Positions 7,844 to 18,257 of a stretch of 34,158 nt of DNA are shown one piece after another. The stretch is taken from NCBI GenBank assembly GCA_029938215.1, contig JAOZVJ010000003.1, positions 1 to 34,158 of the forward strand, given 5' to 3'. This DNA comes from Arcobacteraceae bacterium. Lineage in GTDB: Bacteria; Campylobacterota; Campylobacteria; Campylobacterales; Arcobacteraceae. The notes below the pieces were generated by a model that worked only from the letters and a program-made list of their open reading frames with translations, had not been told where the DNA came from and searched no databases. How positions within the stretch are numbered: position 1 is the stretch's first letter; each line of letters starts with the position of its first letter. The translations under genes and the position numbers were made by a program.

Positions 7844-8045
7844 TTTCTATTTTTATATTATAATCTTTATCTACAGAATATTCTATATCGTTATCGTTAA
7901 GTTTTTCTGTAATTTCTAACAATTCACCTATAGCATAAGTAGAATCATGAGAATTATAAAAAATACCATCATCATTTAAATCATAATAAAATAAATTTCC
8001 AAAATAAATTTTTTTTAAATCTTCAAGATTTATCGTATTTTTCAA
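7836..8045 (-). CDS. Unrecognised small acidic protein, 69 aa (up to 85 aa)
   Basis: I do not recognise this family. The frame is open from 8093, but the best start is a TTG at 8045, eight bases after AAAGG; ATG 8066 and ATG 8093 lie deeper inside the response regulator gene and lack such a site. The product is acidic and hydrophilic (LEDLKKIYFGNLFYYDLNDD, then LLEITEKLNDNDIEY) with no signal peptide or helix spanning a membrane. It overlaps the end of the response regulator gene by 23 bases and the end of thyX by eight. Translational coupling to the regulator is likely. It might be an accessory of that regulator, but this is only context. Confidence 0.5.
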   Translation of the reverse strand: MKNTINLEDLKKIYFGNLFYYDLNDDGIFYNSHDSTYAIGELLEITEKLNDNDIEYSVDKDYNIKIEIN

Positions 8046-8673
8046 TCCTATAACCTTTCGATACATGATTTCTAATAATATCACAAGGAACACTTTTTCT
8101 AAGTTTAGAAATAAGTTGCCTTACATATCCATTTCCTACTGTTTCTCCCCAAACATAATCTTCAATATGTTCAGTATATACAGTTTTACCAATATTATTT
8201 ATAAGTATATATAAAAGTAAAGTTTCTTTTTTTGTTAGCATTACCATTTTATCTTTATGAAATAATAACTTTTTTACTGGATTATAAATGCATTCTTTAC
8301 TTAAATGTATTATTTGTGATGATTGCAATAATTCACGATTTATTTTTAAAAGAACTTCTCTTACATCAAACGGTTTTTTTATATAATCATCGCAACCTAA
8401 ATCATATGCTTTAATTATTGTATCAATATCTATACAACCACTTATAACAAAAATTTTATTATTACTATCAATTAATTTAATTTGTTTTATTAATTCCAAA
8501 CCACCCATATTTGGTAAACCAATATCAATTAAAAAAATATCAAAATCAGCAGATATATTTTCAAAAGCTTTTATTCCATCTGTGAAAGAAAAAACTTTAT
8601 AACCTGTAAGTTCTAATGTTTTTGTAACAATTTTATTTAATTCTTTATCATCTTCAACTAAAAATATTTTCAT
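8023..8673 (-). CDS. OmpR/PhoB-family response regulator (orphan)
   Basis: A two-domain regulator of 216 aa. The receiver has the acidic pair Glu7/Asp8/Asp9, phospho-acceptor Asp50 in FLIDIGLPNMGG, Ser78 in FVISG and Lys100-Pro101. The C-terminal winged helix (~120-212) includes LTKKETLLLYILINNIGKTV, VWGE and VRQLISKLRKS...IRNHVSKGYRI, typical of OmpR DNA-binding domains. No histidine kinase is encoded in the window, so its partner is elsewhere. It follows ruvC in the same direction with a 48-base gap. Targets are unknown. Confidence 0.92.
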   Translation of the reverse strand: MKIFLVEDDKELNKIVTKTLELTGYKVFSFTDGIKAFENISADFDIFLIDIGLPNMGGLELIKQIKLIDSNNKIFVISGCIDIDTIIKAYDLGCDDYIKKPFDVREVLLKINRELLQSSQIIHLSKECIYNPVKKLLFHKDKMVMLTKKETLLLYILINNIGKTVYTEHIEDYVWGETVGNGYVRQLISKLRKSVPCDIIRNHVSKGYRIEKYDKS

Positions 8674-8721
8674 AATCTAATTATATTAAAATTTCTGTAT
8701 AAAAAATGTAACTTTTTATAT

Positions 8722-9192
8722 TTAATAATTTTTTTGTTGACTATGTATAAAAGCTACGGCAATAGCATCAGTTATATCTAGAGGTTTTATTTCTTTTTTT
8801 ATATTTAAAAGTCTTTTTACCATAAAAGCCACTTGTTCTTTTTTTGCTTTTCCATTTCCAGTAACCGCTTTTTTAACTTGCAATGGTGTATATTCACTAA
8901 AATTTCCTATCTCTTGAAGTATCTTAAGACTTAATGCTCCTCTAAATTGAGCTAATTTAATTACAGTTTTTGGATTATGAGCAAAAAACATATCTTCAAT
9001 GGCTACTTCATTTATAATATGGTTACCTAATATTAAATCAATTCCTTCTACTAATTCTAAAATTTGTTCTTGTAATATTCTACTTTTTATTTTAATTAAA
9101 CCAGCTTCAATTAATTTTGGTTTTTTATTAACTATTTCTAAAATTGCATATCCACAATTTATAGTTCCAGGGTCAATTCCTAATATTTTCAC
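8722..9192 (-). CDS. ruvC: Holliday junction endonuclease RuvC
   Basis: Resolves four-way junctions together with RuvAB. The four acidic catalytic residues are visible: Asp7 in [11 protein letters not shown], Glu66 in AIEDMFF, and the pair in [10 protein letters not shown] near residues 139-142. Length 156 aa is normal. It starts at a GTG (9190-9192) in a run of repeated GTGAAA sequences that on the plus strand read as TTCAC boxes upstream of dnaA. It is divergent from dnaA. ruvC next to dnaA at the origin is known from related genomes. Confidence 0.95.
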   Translation of the reverse strand: MKILGIDPGTINCGYAILEIVNKKPKLIEAGLIKIKSRILQEQILELVEGIDLILGNHIINEVAIEDMFFAHNPKTVIKLAQFRGALSLKILQEIGNFSEYTPLQVKKAVTGNGKAKKEQVAFMVKRLLNIKKEIKPLDITDAIAVAFIHSQQKNY

Positions 9193-9224
9193 TTTTTCAC
9201 ATCTTTCACATTAAAATTTTTCAC
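9188..9224 (+). promoter_or_regulatory. Cluster of four TTCAC motifs upstream of dnaA
   Basis: TTCAC occurs at 9188-9192, 9196-9200, 9205-9209 and 9220-9224, all in the same orientation and each preceded by T-rich sequence. TTCAC is the core of DnaA boxes described for Campylobacterota (Helicobacter pylori type). The cluster could be an upstream origin subregion or a DnaA autoregulation site. It also covers the ruvC start, so ruvC could be affected. Inference from motif and location. Confidence 0.45.
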
Positions 9225-9278
9225 TTAATTTATATTATACAATTTTTTTATTTCATTACTTGTTTATTAAAAATTAGA

Positions 9279-9284
9279 TATAAT
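9279..9284 (+). promoter_or_regulatory. dnaA: Candidate -10 element for dnaA
   Basis: TATAAT stands 39 bases before the dnaA TTG start, in an AT-rich stretch. It is downstream of the TTCAC cluster, in a position where DnaA bound there could control transcription. Confidence 0.45.
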
Positions 9285-9322
9285 AATAGTAAATTAAAAA
9301 AAATAATTAGGAAATAAAACAC

Positions 9323-10639
9323 TTGACTACTAAAGAGATTTTATTATTACTTAAAAAAGAAGTAACCAATAGCGATTATGAAAAATTTATTAAACAAATA
9401 GTTTATAAAAAAATTAGTTCAAGTGATGATTTGGCAGTATTTGAAGTGCCAAATAAGTTTTTAGCATCTTTTATAAAAACAAAATTTTCAAAAATTATAA
9501 AAGAAATATTTAAAACAGTTAAAGGGACAAAACCAACTATTGAAATAAAAGTTACTGGTGAAAAAAGAAGAACTAAAAAAGAAATTTTAAAAGATTCATC
9601 TTTATCACAAACTGATAATACGACTTTATTAAATCCTTCATTTACTTTTGAATCATTTATAGTAGGTAGTTCAAATCAAATGGCATATACTGCATCTAAA
9701 GCAGTTGCCCAAAAAAGTGGAATTTTATACAATCCATTATTTATATATGGTGGTACTGGATTAGGTAAAACACATCTACTACAAGCTATTGGAAATAATG
9801 CTATAGAAAATAACAAAACAGTTATTTATGTAACTAGCGAACAATTTATGAATGCTTTTACTTTTTCTTTAAAAAATAAAAATATGGAACATTTTAGAAA
9901 TACTTATAGAAAATGTGATATATTACTTATAGATGATATTCAATTTTTAAGTGGAAAAGAAGGAACACAAGAAGAATTTTTTCATACTTTTAATGAACTT
10001 CATACAGCTAAAAAACAAATTGTTATGACTGCTGATAAACTTCCTTCACAAATAGCAGGACTTGAAGAAAGATTGCAAAGTAGATTTGAATGGGGACTTA
10101 TGGCTGATATAAAAATCCCTGAACTTGAAACAAAAATAGCTATTATTGAGAAAAAAAGTGAAGTAAATGGTATTATATTAAATAAAGATGTAATTAATTT
10201 TATAGCTACTAATTTTGATAATTCTATTAGAGCAATTGAAGGTGTTTTAATACAAATAAGAGCAACAGCAGACCTTTTAGGACAAGAAATAAATCTTGAA
10301 TTAGTACAAAATTTATTAAAAGAACAAATAAAAGAAATAAAAGATAATATAAAATTATCAGATATTATAAATGTAGTATCAAGAGAACTTAATATTAAAC
10401 CAAGTGATTTAAAAATAAAAAGAACAGCAAGTGCAGTAACTGCAAGAAGAATCGTTATATATCTTTCAAGAGAACTAACACATAATTCTATGCCAGATAT
10501 TGCTAAAAATCTTGGAATGAAAGATCATAGTGCAGTTTCTAAAAATATTTCTAAAGCAAATGAATTGATAGAAAAAGATGAAAATTTTAAATTATTACTT
10601 GAAAATTTAAAAAATAAATTTATAAATAAGGATTATTAA
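9323..10639 (+). CDS. dnaA: Chromosomal replication initiator DnaA
   Basis: Binds origin boxes and opens DNA at oriC. Domain I is residues 1-~75, a short linker follows, then the AAA+ domain with Walker A GGTGLGKT (143-150) and Walker B ILLIDD (200-205), arginine-finger region ERLQSRFEWG, and the domain IV helix-turn-helix with RTASAVTARRIVIYLSRE and the signature GMKDHSAVSKNISKA. At 438 aa it is normal for this phylum. The start is TTG, preceded by AGGAAA at good spacing. A weak start codon would keep DnaA expression low. It is flanked on both sides by TTCAC boxes. Confidence 0.97.
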   Translation: MTTKEILLLLKKEVTNSDYEKFIKQIVYKKISSSDDLAVFEVPNKFLASFIKTKFSKIIKEIFKTVKGTKPTIEIKVTGEKRRTKKEILKDSSLSQTDNTTLLNPSFTFESFIVGSSNQMAYTASKAVAQKSGILYNPLFIYGGTGLGKTHLLQAIGNNAIENNKTVIYVTSEQFMNAFTFSLKNKNMEHFRNTYRKCDILLIDDIQFLSGKEGTQEEFFHTFNELHTAKKQIVMTADKLPSQIAGLEERLQSRFEWGLMADIKIPELETKIAIIEKKSEVNGIILNKDVINFIATNFDNSIRAIEGVLIQIRATADLLGQEINLELVQNLLKEQIKEIKDNIKLSDIINVVSRELNIKPSDLKIKRTASAVTARRIVIYLSRELTHNSMPDIAKNLGMKDHSAVSKNISKANELIEKDENFKLLLENLKNKFINKDY

Positions 10640-10785
10640 AAATAAATTATAGTGAATATATGTGAATAAAATTATGTATTTATTCACTATTTCAAACTGT
10701 GTATTTTAGGTACTTTGAATATAGTTTTCATCTATTCACGCTACCTACTATTTACTACTAAATTTTAATATAAAGAGGGTTTAAA
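10640..10785. other. oriC: oriC: DnaA boxes, DnaA-trio tract and AT-rich unwinding region
   Basis: This dnaA-dnaN gap has four copies of TATTCAC: 10652-10658 and 10662-10668 on the minus strand (read as GTGAATA), and 10681-10687 and 10733-10739 on the plus strand. The TTCAC core is the form recognised by DnaA in Campylobacterota. Directly after the last box come GC and a run of CTA triplets, then AT-only sequence up to the dnaN ribosome site. Box, short GC step, trio tract and AT-rich DNA in this order is the basal unwinding layout known from Bacillus subtilis. Origins in the dnaA-dnaN gap are established for Arcobacter. Confidence 0.82.
10741..10760 (+). promoter_or_regulatory. DnaA-trio element of oriC
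   Basis: CTA triplets occur at 10741-10743, 10745-10747, 10748-10750, 10755-10757 and 10758-10760, that is, 3'-GAT-5' on the other strand, the trio read by DnaA filaments on single-stranded DNA. The tract begins two bases after the DnaA box at 10733-10739 and runs into AT-only DNA. Phase shifts by one base occur after the first and third triplets. Confidence 0.7.
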
Positions 10786-11859
10786 ATGAAATTTACAATA
10801 ACTAAAAATATAATAGAAAACATAATAATATCTATGCAACCATTTTTAGAAAAAAAAGATGCTAGTGCTATTACATCTCATATTTATTTTGAAGTTAACA
10901 ATAATTGTTTAACATTAAGATCTACTGATTATGAAATGGGATTAGAAGCAACAATAAATGATATTACAAATTTTGAAGAAGGTAAATCAACTGTAAATGG
11001 TAATAATTTATTAAATATTATTAGAAGATTAAAAGATGATAATGATATTATTTTTGAAGTAATTAATAATAATTTAAATATAAAACAAAATAGATCTAAT
11101 TTTAAATTACCAATGTATAATGCTAATGAATATCCTAAATTTCCAATATTAGATAATTTAAAAGATATTGATATTAGTATTATGAATTTAATAAATTCTA
11201 TTAAAAAAATTACTCCTGCAATTGATAATACAAATCCTAAATTTGAATTAAATGGTGCTTTAATAGATATAAAATTAAATAAAATAAATTTTGTAGCTAC
11301 AGATACTAGAAGACTAGCAATTTCAAATTTAGAAAATTCAACAAATAAAGAAATGCAAATTATTATTCCTAAAAAAGCAATTATAGAAATACAAAAACTA
11401 TTTTTTGATAATGCTCTAATTAAATATGATGAAACTAATTTAGTATTATTAAATAAAAATTTAAAATTCTTTACAAAGTTAATAAATGGAAATTTTCCAG
11501 ATTATGAAAGAATTATTCCAAATAATTTAAATTATAATTTTTCATTACCTAAATCAGTTTTAATAGAATCTATAAAATTAATTACCTCTTTAAAACCAAA
11601 TATTAAAATTACATTTTCTTCTGATAATATTTTATTTGAAAGTGTTGATGAAGAAAGTGAAGCACAAACACAAATAGATATAAAATTAAATTTAGAAAAT
11701 ACATTTTATATAGCAGTAAACAGTAAATATTTATTAGATTTTTTAAGTACATCAATAAATGAAAATATAAATATAGGATTTAATGAATCAAATTTACCAT
11801 TTTGTTTAGAAGATGAAAAATTTATAACAATTATAATGCCTATAATTTTAGAAAAATAA
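10786..11859 (+). CDS. dnaN: DNA polymerase III beta sliding clamp
   Basis: Forms the ring-shaped homodimer that tethers polymerase III to DNA. At 357 aa it has the three-subdomain length. Recognisable stretches include LRSTDYEMGLEA in domain 1, the FELNGALIDIK and FVATDTRRLAI segment in domain 2 (the typical ATDxxRL motif) and NGNFPDYERIIP. The C-terminal hydrophobic cleft ends with FITIIMPIIL, corresponding to the usual MPxRL end. AGAGG nine bases upstream marks the start. Codons are almost all A/T-ending, more so than in genes further right. It lies directly downstream of oriC. Confidence 0.97.
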   Translation: MKFTITKNIIENIIISMQPFLEKKDASAITSHIYFEVNNNCLTLRSTDYEMGLEATINDITNFEEGKSTVNGNNLLNIIRRLKDDNDIIFEVINNNLNIKQNRSNFKLPMYNANEYPKFPILDNLKDIDISIMNLINSIKKITPAIDNTNPKFELNGALIDIKLNKINFVATDTRRLAISNLENSTNKEMQIIIPKKAIIEIQKLFFDNALIKYDETNLVLLNKNLKFFTKLINGNFPDYERIIPNNLNYNFSLPKSVLIESIKLITSLKPNIKITFSSDNILFESVDEESEAQTQIDIKLNLENTFYIAVNSKYLLDFLSTSINENINIGFNESNLPFCLEDEKFITIIMPIILEK

Positions 11860-11873
11860 AAATATATAACTAA

Positions 11874-14198
<2,325 letters not shown>

Positions 14199-14215
14199 AA
14201 TAAAAGGCTAAAAAA

Positions 14216-15457
14216 ATGAATAATGTTATTAGAAATACATTATTAGAATTAAAAAATAAAAATTTAGAAATAACACCAGATAATTATTGTGAAGAATTTT
14301 TTATTCAATCAAAAGTTCATAATAAATTATCTTCAAAATTTGGAAATTTTAAAGATGAAATAAGTAAATTATCATTAGAAGAACAAACAAAAATAGAAGA
14401 ACAAAATATTAATACATTTTTTGATTTAATACATTTTTTTTTAAAGCGTATTGATAATTTTAAAGTATTTGCATATATATTAAATGAAATATTAGAACCA
14501 TCTATTCATAATGATATTAAAAAAGATATAGAAGATTTATATTCAAAAATATTAAAAAATCCAGAAAAATTATTACATAGAGATAATATAAATGAAATAA
14601 AAAATATAACTAAAAAAAGAATTAAAAATGATAAAAAAATTGTAAGAGATAAAACAGAAGATTTTATTAAAGTAACTTCTTTAATGAGTAAATATTTTGA
14701 TCAAACTATTTTAGAAAGTGGAAATTCTTCAGATAAAATTTCTAATATAAAAAAAGAATTAGAGGTTTTAAATATTTCAGATTCTTCTTATAGAGAATTA
14801 AGTGTAATGCAAACAAAACTTGTAAATACAATTTATGATATTGAAAACACTATGGAAAAAAATAAAGTTTCTTTACTCAAAAGTAAAACACAATTTAATG
14901 ATTTACAAGAAACAGTTTTAAAATTACAAAAAGAATTAAAAAATGCAAAAAATGAAAAAAATTTAGATTATTTGACAAATATATTTAATAGAAGAGGTTT
15001 TAATATAGAAATCGAAAAAATCGAAAAAAAATATAAAATATTTGGTACAAAATTTGCTGTAGTTTTTTATGATATAGACTATTTTAAAAAGATTAATGAT
15101 ACATATGGTCATGATTGTGGTGATGCTGTTTTAAGAACATTTTCTGCAGTTTTAAAAGATTTAACAAGACAAGAAGATATATTAGCTAGATATGGTGGAG
15201 AAGAGTTTATAGTATTATTAAATTATATTGAAGAAAATGAAATAATAAAATATTTAAAAAGAGTAAAAAATATTGTAGAAAATAGAGATTTTATCTACAA
15301 AAAGCATACTATAAAAGTAGAATTTAGTGCTGGACTTAGTTTTAGAAATAAATATGATACTTATGAAGATGCTATAAAAAAAGCTGATGATCTTTTATAT
15401 ATAGCAAAAAATGAAGGTAGAAATAGAATTATATTAGATAATGGATCACAAATATAA
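14216..15457 (+). CDS. Diguanylate cyclase (GGDEF protein) with unknown helical N-terminus
   Basis: A 413-aa cytoplasmic protein. The C-terminal GGDEF domain (~250-410) has LDYLTNIFNRRGF, metal-site DIDYFKKIND (286-295), active loop GGEEF (327-331) and an inhibitory I-site RQED (318-321) exactly five residues before it. It should therefore make cyclic di-GMP and be product-inhibited. The first ~245 residues are all-helical with a predicted coiled coil (~195-248) just ahead of the cyclase. I recognise no named sensor domain and no membrane segment. It is only 17 bases after gyrB and likely co-transcribed with it. The signal sensed is unknown. Confidence 0.92.
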   Translation: MNNVIRNTLLELKNKNLEITPDNYCEEFFIQSKVHNKLSSKFGNFKDEISKLSLEEQTKIEEQNINTFFDLIHFFLKRIDNFKVFAYILNEILEPSIHNDIKKDIEDLYSKILKNPEKLLHRDNINEIKNITKKRIKNDKKIVRDKTEDFIKVTSLMSKYFDQTILESGNSSDKISNIKKELEVLNISDSSYRELSVMQTKLVNTIYDIENTMEKNKVSLLKSKTQFNDLQETVLKLQKELKNAKNEKNLDYLTNIFNRRGFNIEIEKIEKKYKIFGTKFAVVFYDIDYFKKINDTYGHDCGDAVLRTFSAVLKDLTRQEDILARYGGEEFIVLLNYIEENEIIKYLKRVKNIVENRDFIYKKHTIKVEFSAGLSFRNKYDTYEDAIKKADDLLYIAKNEGRNRIILDNGSQI

Positions 15458-15478
15458 TTTGTATTTTTTAATATAAAA

Positions 15479-15484
15479 TATAAT
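15479..15484 (+). promoter_or_regulatory. queF: Candidate -10 element for queF
   Basis: TATAAT lies in the 36-base gap after the diguanylate cyclase gene, 15 bases before the first possible queF start. The leader would be very short, with no room for a preQ1 riboswitch. Confidence 0.35.
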
Positions 15485-15499
15485 GATATAGGAATGTAT

Positions 15500-15880
15500 A
15501 TGCAAAAATATGGTGAAAAAGAGATAAAAGAATTTAATATTAAAAGAAAAGAAAATTTTTGGTCAAATAATCATAAAAAAAATTATGTGATAAAAATTGA
15601 GTTACCAGAATTTATGTGTAAATGTCCACGAAGTGGTTACCCAGATTTTGCAAATATTAAATTAAAATATATCCCAAATAAAAAAGTTATAGAATTAAAA
15701 GCTTTAAAACTTTATATAAATTCTTTTATAAATAGACATATTTCACATGAAGATAGTGCAAATGAGATTTTTGATGCTTTATATGATGGATTAAATCCAA
15801 AATGGTTAAAAATAATTGTAGATTTTAATCCTCGTGGTAATGTTCATACTATAATAAAGATAGATAGTAAAAAAAAGTAA
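15500..15880 (+). CDS. queF: NADPH-dependent preQ0 reductase QueF
   Basis: Reduces 7-cyano-7-deazaguanine to the aminomethyl form in queuosine biosynthesis. The catalytic Cys is in MCKCPRSGYPDFA with the conserved Asp. The QueF signature ELKALKLYINSFINRHISHE follows, supplying the substrate-binding Glu and His-Glu. DFNPRGN is near the end. Length ~126 aa matches the short unimodular type. An in-frame ATG at 15494 touches the TAGGA ribosome site, while the ATG at 15500 has six bases of spacing, so the latter is preferred. Other queuosine genes are not in the window. Confidence 0.94.
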   Translation: MQKYGEKEIKEFNIKRKENFWSNNHKKNYVIKIELPEFMCKCPRSGYPDFANIKLKYIPNKKVIELKALKLYINSFINRHISHEDSANEIFDALYDGLNPKWLKIIVDFNPRGNVHTIIKIDSKKK

Positions 15881-15891
15881 AGGATTAAATT

Positions 15892-16494
15892 TTGCAAAGA
15901 TTAGTGTCAAGTAGCGAAGCAGCTCAAATACTAGGACTTTCTTTACAAGGTATCCATTATAGAATAAAAAAAGGTAAACTAAAATCTGAGAAAAAAGATG
16001 GAAAAACTTTTGTTTATCTTGATGAGGTAGTATCGCAAACAAAACCAGCTAAAAAAAATGAAGAGAGTATTGATAATCTTATAATAGTTAAGGATGAACA
16101 AATTTTATTTTTGAAAAAAACTCTTAAATGGATGAGAAATCAATATAAAGATGAAATAAGAAGACTCGAGCAAAATCAAGATAAAATAGTTAAAGTATTT
16201 CAAAGTGAAATAAAATTACTTCAAAGTGCTTTTAATGAAATGAGAAATATATATAAAATAGAACATAAAAATGATTATAAAACTCAAAGAAATAAAGAAA
16301 AAAAGAATAAAATTAAATTTGGAATGATGGATATTAAAGATTTTTTTGTTTATATGAAACAGAATAATAAAAGTGATATTGAAATTAAATCAATTATACT
16401 TGATAGAGTTAAGCAAGGAGATAAAAGATTTATTTTTAATAAAAAAACAAAAGAAGTGATAATCTATAAAAGTGATTTTATAGACTTAATATAA
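15892..16494 (+). CDS. Helix-turn-helix DNA-binding protein with coiled coil
   Basis: A 200-aa protein starting at TTG, seven bases after AAAGGA. Residues 1-45 form a MerR/excisionase-type winged helix (LVSSSEAAQILGLSLQGIHYRIKKGKL, then a VYLDEV wing). Residues ~65-125 are a charged coiled coil (IVKDEQILFLKKTLKWMRNQYKDEIRRLEQNQDKI), and a compact C-terminal domain follows a very basic linker. Similar proteins occur in related genomes as uncharacterised DNA-binding proteins. The coiled coil suggests a dimer. It lies 11 bases after queF. A regulator or nucoid-type binder is possible; targets are unknown. Confidence 0.8.
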   Translation: MQRLVSSSEAAQILGLSLQGIHYRIKKGKLKSEKKDGKTFVYLDEVVSQTKPAKKNEESIDNLIIVKDEQILFLKKTLKWMRNQYKDEIRRLEQNQDKIVKVFQSEIKLLQSAFNEMRNIYKIEHKNDYKTQRNKEKKNKIKFGMMDIKDFFVYMKQNNKSDIEIKSIILDRVKQGDKRFIFNKKTKEVIIYKSDFIDLI

Positions 16495-16555
16495 ATCATT
16501 TTAAAAAATACGACTTCTTTTTTGTCAAGTTATTTGTACTGTAGTTTGTTTTTAT

Positions 16556-17068
16556 TTACACATTTCTTTTTTTGGGCTTCATGATCATAAACATAATAAA
16601 TGCAAAAAATAATGTAATTCCTATTGAAAATATTATTGGTATTGATTTTAGTATTACAAATGTTACTATTAAAATAGCAAATACTGTAGGCACTTCATTG
16701 TAAGCTCTAAAAAATTTACCACTTTTAGTGCAAGTATCATTTTCTAATTGTTTTCTAAAATTTTCTAAACTAAAAGAATAAGCTATTAATAAAGCAATAA
16801 CAATTAATTTTGCTATCATCCAAGAACTTTGAAAAAGATAACTATTTAGATACAACATAGTTGAACCACTTAAAATAGTAGTGTACATTGCTGGAGCACC
16901 AATATATTTATAAAGTTTATATTCTTGTATTTTTACAATTTCTAAAAATTCTTTTTTATCGCTGTGTTCTTGGTGATATACATAAAGTCGTGGCAGATAA
17001 AATAACATTGCCATCCAAGACATTACGCTTACGACATGAAATGCTAGTATATAAGTATAATATTCCAT
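16556..17068 (-). CDS. hemJ: Protoporphyrinogen oxidase HemJ
   Basis: An integral membrane protein of 170 aa with four to five hydrophobic helices, matching HemJ (UPF0093), which oxidises protoporphyrinogen IX in bacteria without HemG or HemY. Conserved features are His11 in LAFHVVSVMSW, FYLPRLYVYH (Arg27), Lys87 in WMIAKL, and RAYNEVPT near the C-terminal third. These are the residues tied to haem binding and activity in the family. AAGGA precedes the start, one base after the rarA stop, so it is the last gene of the rarA operon. The call rests on these motifs and on length. Confidence 0.9.
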   Translation of the reverse strand: MEYYTYILAFHVVSVMSWMAMLFYLPRLYVYHQEHSDKKEFLEIVKIQEYKLYKYIGAPAMYTTILSGSTMLYLNSYLFQSSWMIAKLIVIALLIAYSFSLENFRKQLENDTCTKSGKFFRAYNEVPTVFAILIVTFVILKSIPIIFSIGITLFFAFIMFMIMKPKKRNV

Positions 17069-17069
17069 T

Positions 17070-18257
17070 TTATTTCCTTTTTTGTTTTATTTTATTTATC
17101 CACTCATCAAGTGTTTTTTCAAATGCCACACCTTTTGAATTATATAAATCTAAATTTTCTTGTAAATAATTTTGCTCATACCATCCACCAAAATTATGTG
17201 GATTTTTATATCCTATAGCATTATCTTTTATATTATTTGGTATATCTATTATTTTACCATTTTTTATCATAGATAATGTTTTATTTATTGCATTGTAACT
17301 TGTATTTGATTTTGGACAAGAAGCTAAATAAACAACACATTGCGATAAAATTATTCTACCCTCAGGAAAACCTATTTTATTTACTGCTGTCATTGTGCTT
17401 ACTGCTAGATTTAAAGCATTTGGATTTGCATTTCCTATGTCTTCGCTTGCAAATATAACCAAGCGTCTTGAAATAAAATCAATACTTTCTCCACCATTTA
17501 TTAATCTTCCAAGATAATAAAGCGAAGCATCCACATCACTTCCACGAAGAGATTTAATCATAGCACTTGTGATATCATAGTGACTATCTTTTGAACTGAC
17601 GCCATCACCCATACTGCTATTTCTTAAATCTTTTAAAATATCAATAGAAATATTTTTATCGATTTTACTGGCAAAGTCAAGTAGATTTAAAAGTGCTCTA
17701 CCGTCACCGCAAGAGCTATCTATAAGATAATTATGAGCTTCTGTATCAATTGAAGTATTTATTGTTTTACAGGCTCTTAAAAGAAGTTTTTCAAGGTCAT
17801 TATTTGTTAAAGCTTTAAACTCATACAAAAAACTTCTAGAGCGAATACCAGCTGTTAGTGTAAAAAACGGATTTTCTGTACTTGCACCTATGATTATAGC
17901 TTCATAATCTTCCATAATAGGCAATAATACTTCTTGTTGAGTTTTGCTAAGTCTATGAACTTCATCTATGAAAATCATAGGTTTTATCAATGCACCTTTG
18001 TATCTTTTAAATACTTCGCGAAATTGTTCTACTTTTACACTTGTGGCATTAAAACTATAAAAATCAAGTTCACTTTGTTTAGCAATAATTTTTGCTAATG
18101 TTGTTTTACCAGTACCTGGTTTTCCATAAAAAAATAAATGTGGTATATCTTTTTTTTCAATTAATTTATATAAGGCTTTGTCTTTACCTATTATATGAGA
18201 TTGACCTATAAACTCATTTAAAGTTTTAGGTCGCAAAAGATTAGTTAAATTCTGCAT
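17070..18257 (-). CDS. rarA: Replication-associated recombination protein A
   Basis: AAA+ ATPase of the RarA/MgsA/WRNIP1 family, which acts at stalled forks. It has LRPKTLNEFIGQSHIIG at the N-terminus, Walker A GKPGTGKT (45-52), Walker B MIFIDEVHRL (94-103), sensor 1 GASTENPFF, arginine finger RSRSF and the tetramer domain with SLRGSDVDASLYYLGRLI and ASEDIGNANP. Length 395 aa is slightly shorter than the E. coli protein. It overlaps the pseudouridine synthase gene by 17 bases and its ribosome site lies in that gene. It is in one leftward unit with hemJ. Confidence 0.95.
   Translation of the reverse strand: MQNLTNLLRPKTLNEFIGQSHIIGKDKALYKLIEKKDIPHLFFYGKPGTGKTTLAKIIAKQSELDFYSFNATSVKVEQFREVFKRYKGALIKPMIFIDEVHRLSKTQQEVLLPIMEDYEAIIIGASTENPFFTLTAGIRSRSFLYEFKALTNNDLEKLLLRACKTINTSIDTEAHNYLIDSSCGDGRALLNLLDFASKIDKNISIDILKDLRNSSMGDGVSSKDSHYDITSAMIKSLRGSDVDASLYYLGRLINGGESIDFISRRLVIFASEDIGNANPNALNLAVSTMTAVNKIGFPEGRIILSQCVVYLASCPKSNTSYNAINKTLSMIKNGKIIDIPNNIKDNAIGYKNPHNFGGWYEQNYLQENLDLYNSKGVAFEKTLDEWINKIKQKRK

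Noticed and set aside
9260-9265. TTGTTT as -35 of the dnaA promoter
   Set aside because: Spacing to the TATAAT is only 13 bases, too short for a standard sigma-70 promoter.
15458-15499. preQ1 riboswitch upstream of queF
   Set aside because: The gap is about 36 bases and shows no preQ1 aptamer stem or A-rich tail layout.
16495-16555. Terminator between the HTH gene and hemJ
   Set aside because: Short gap with only weak pairing; no convincing stem and T tract in either direction.
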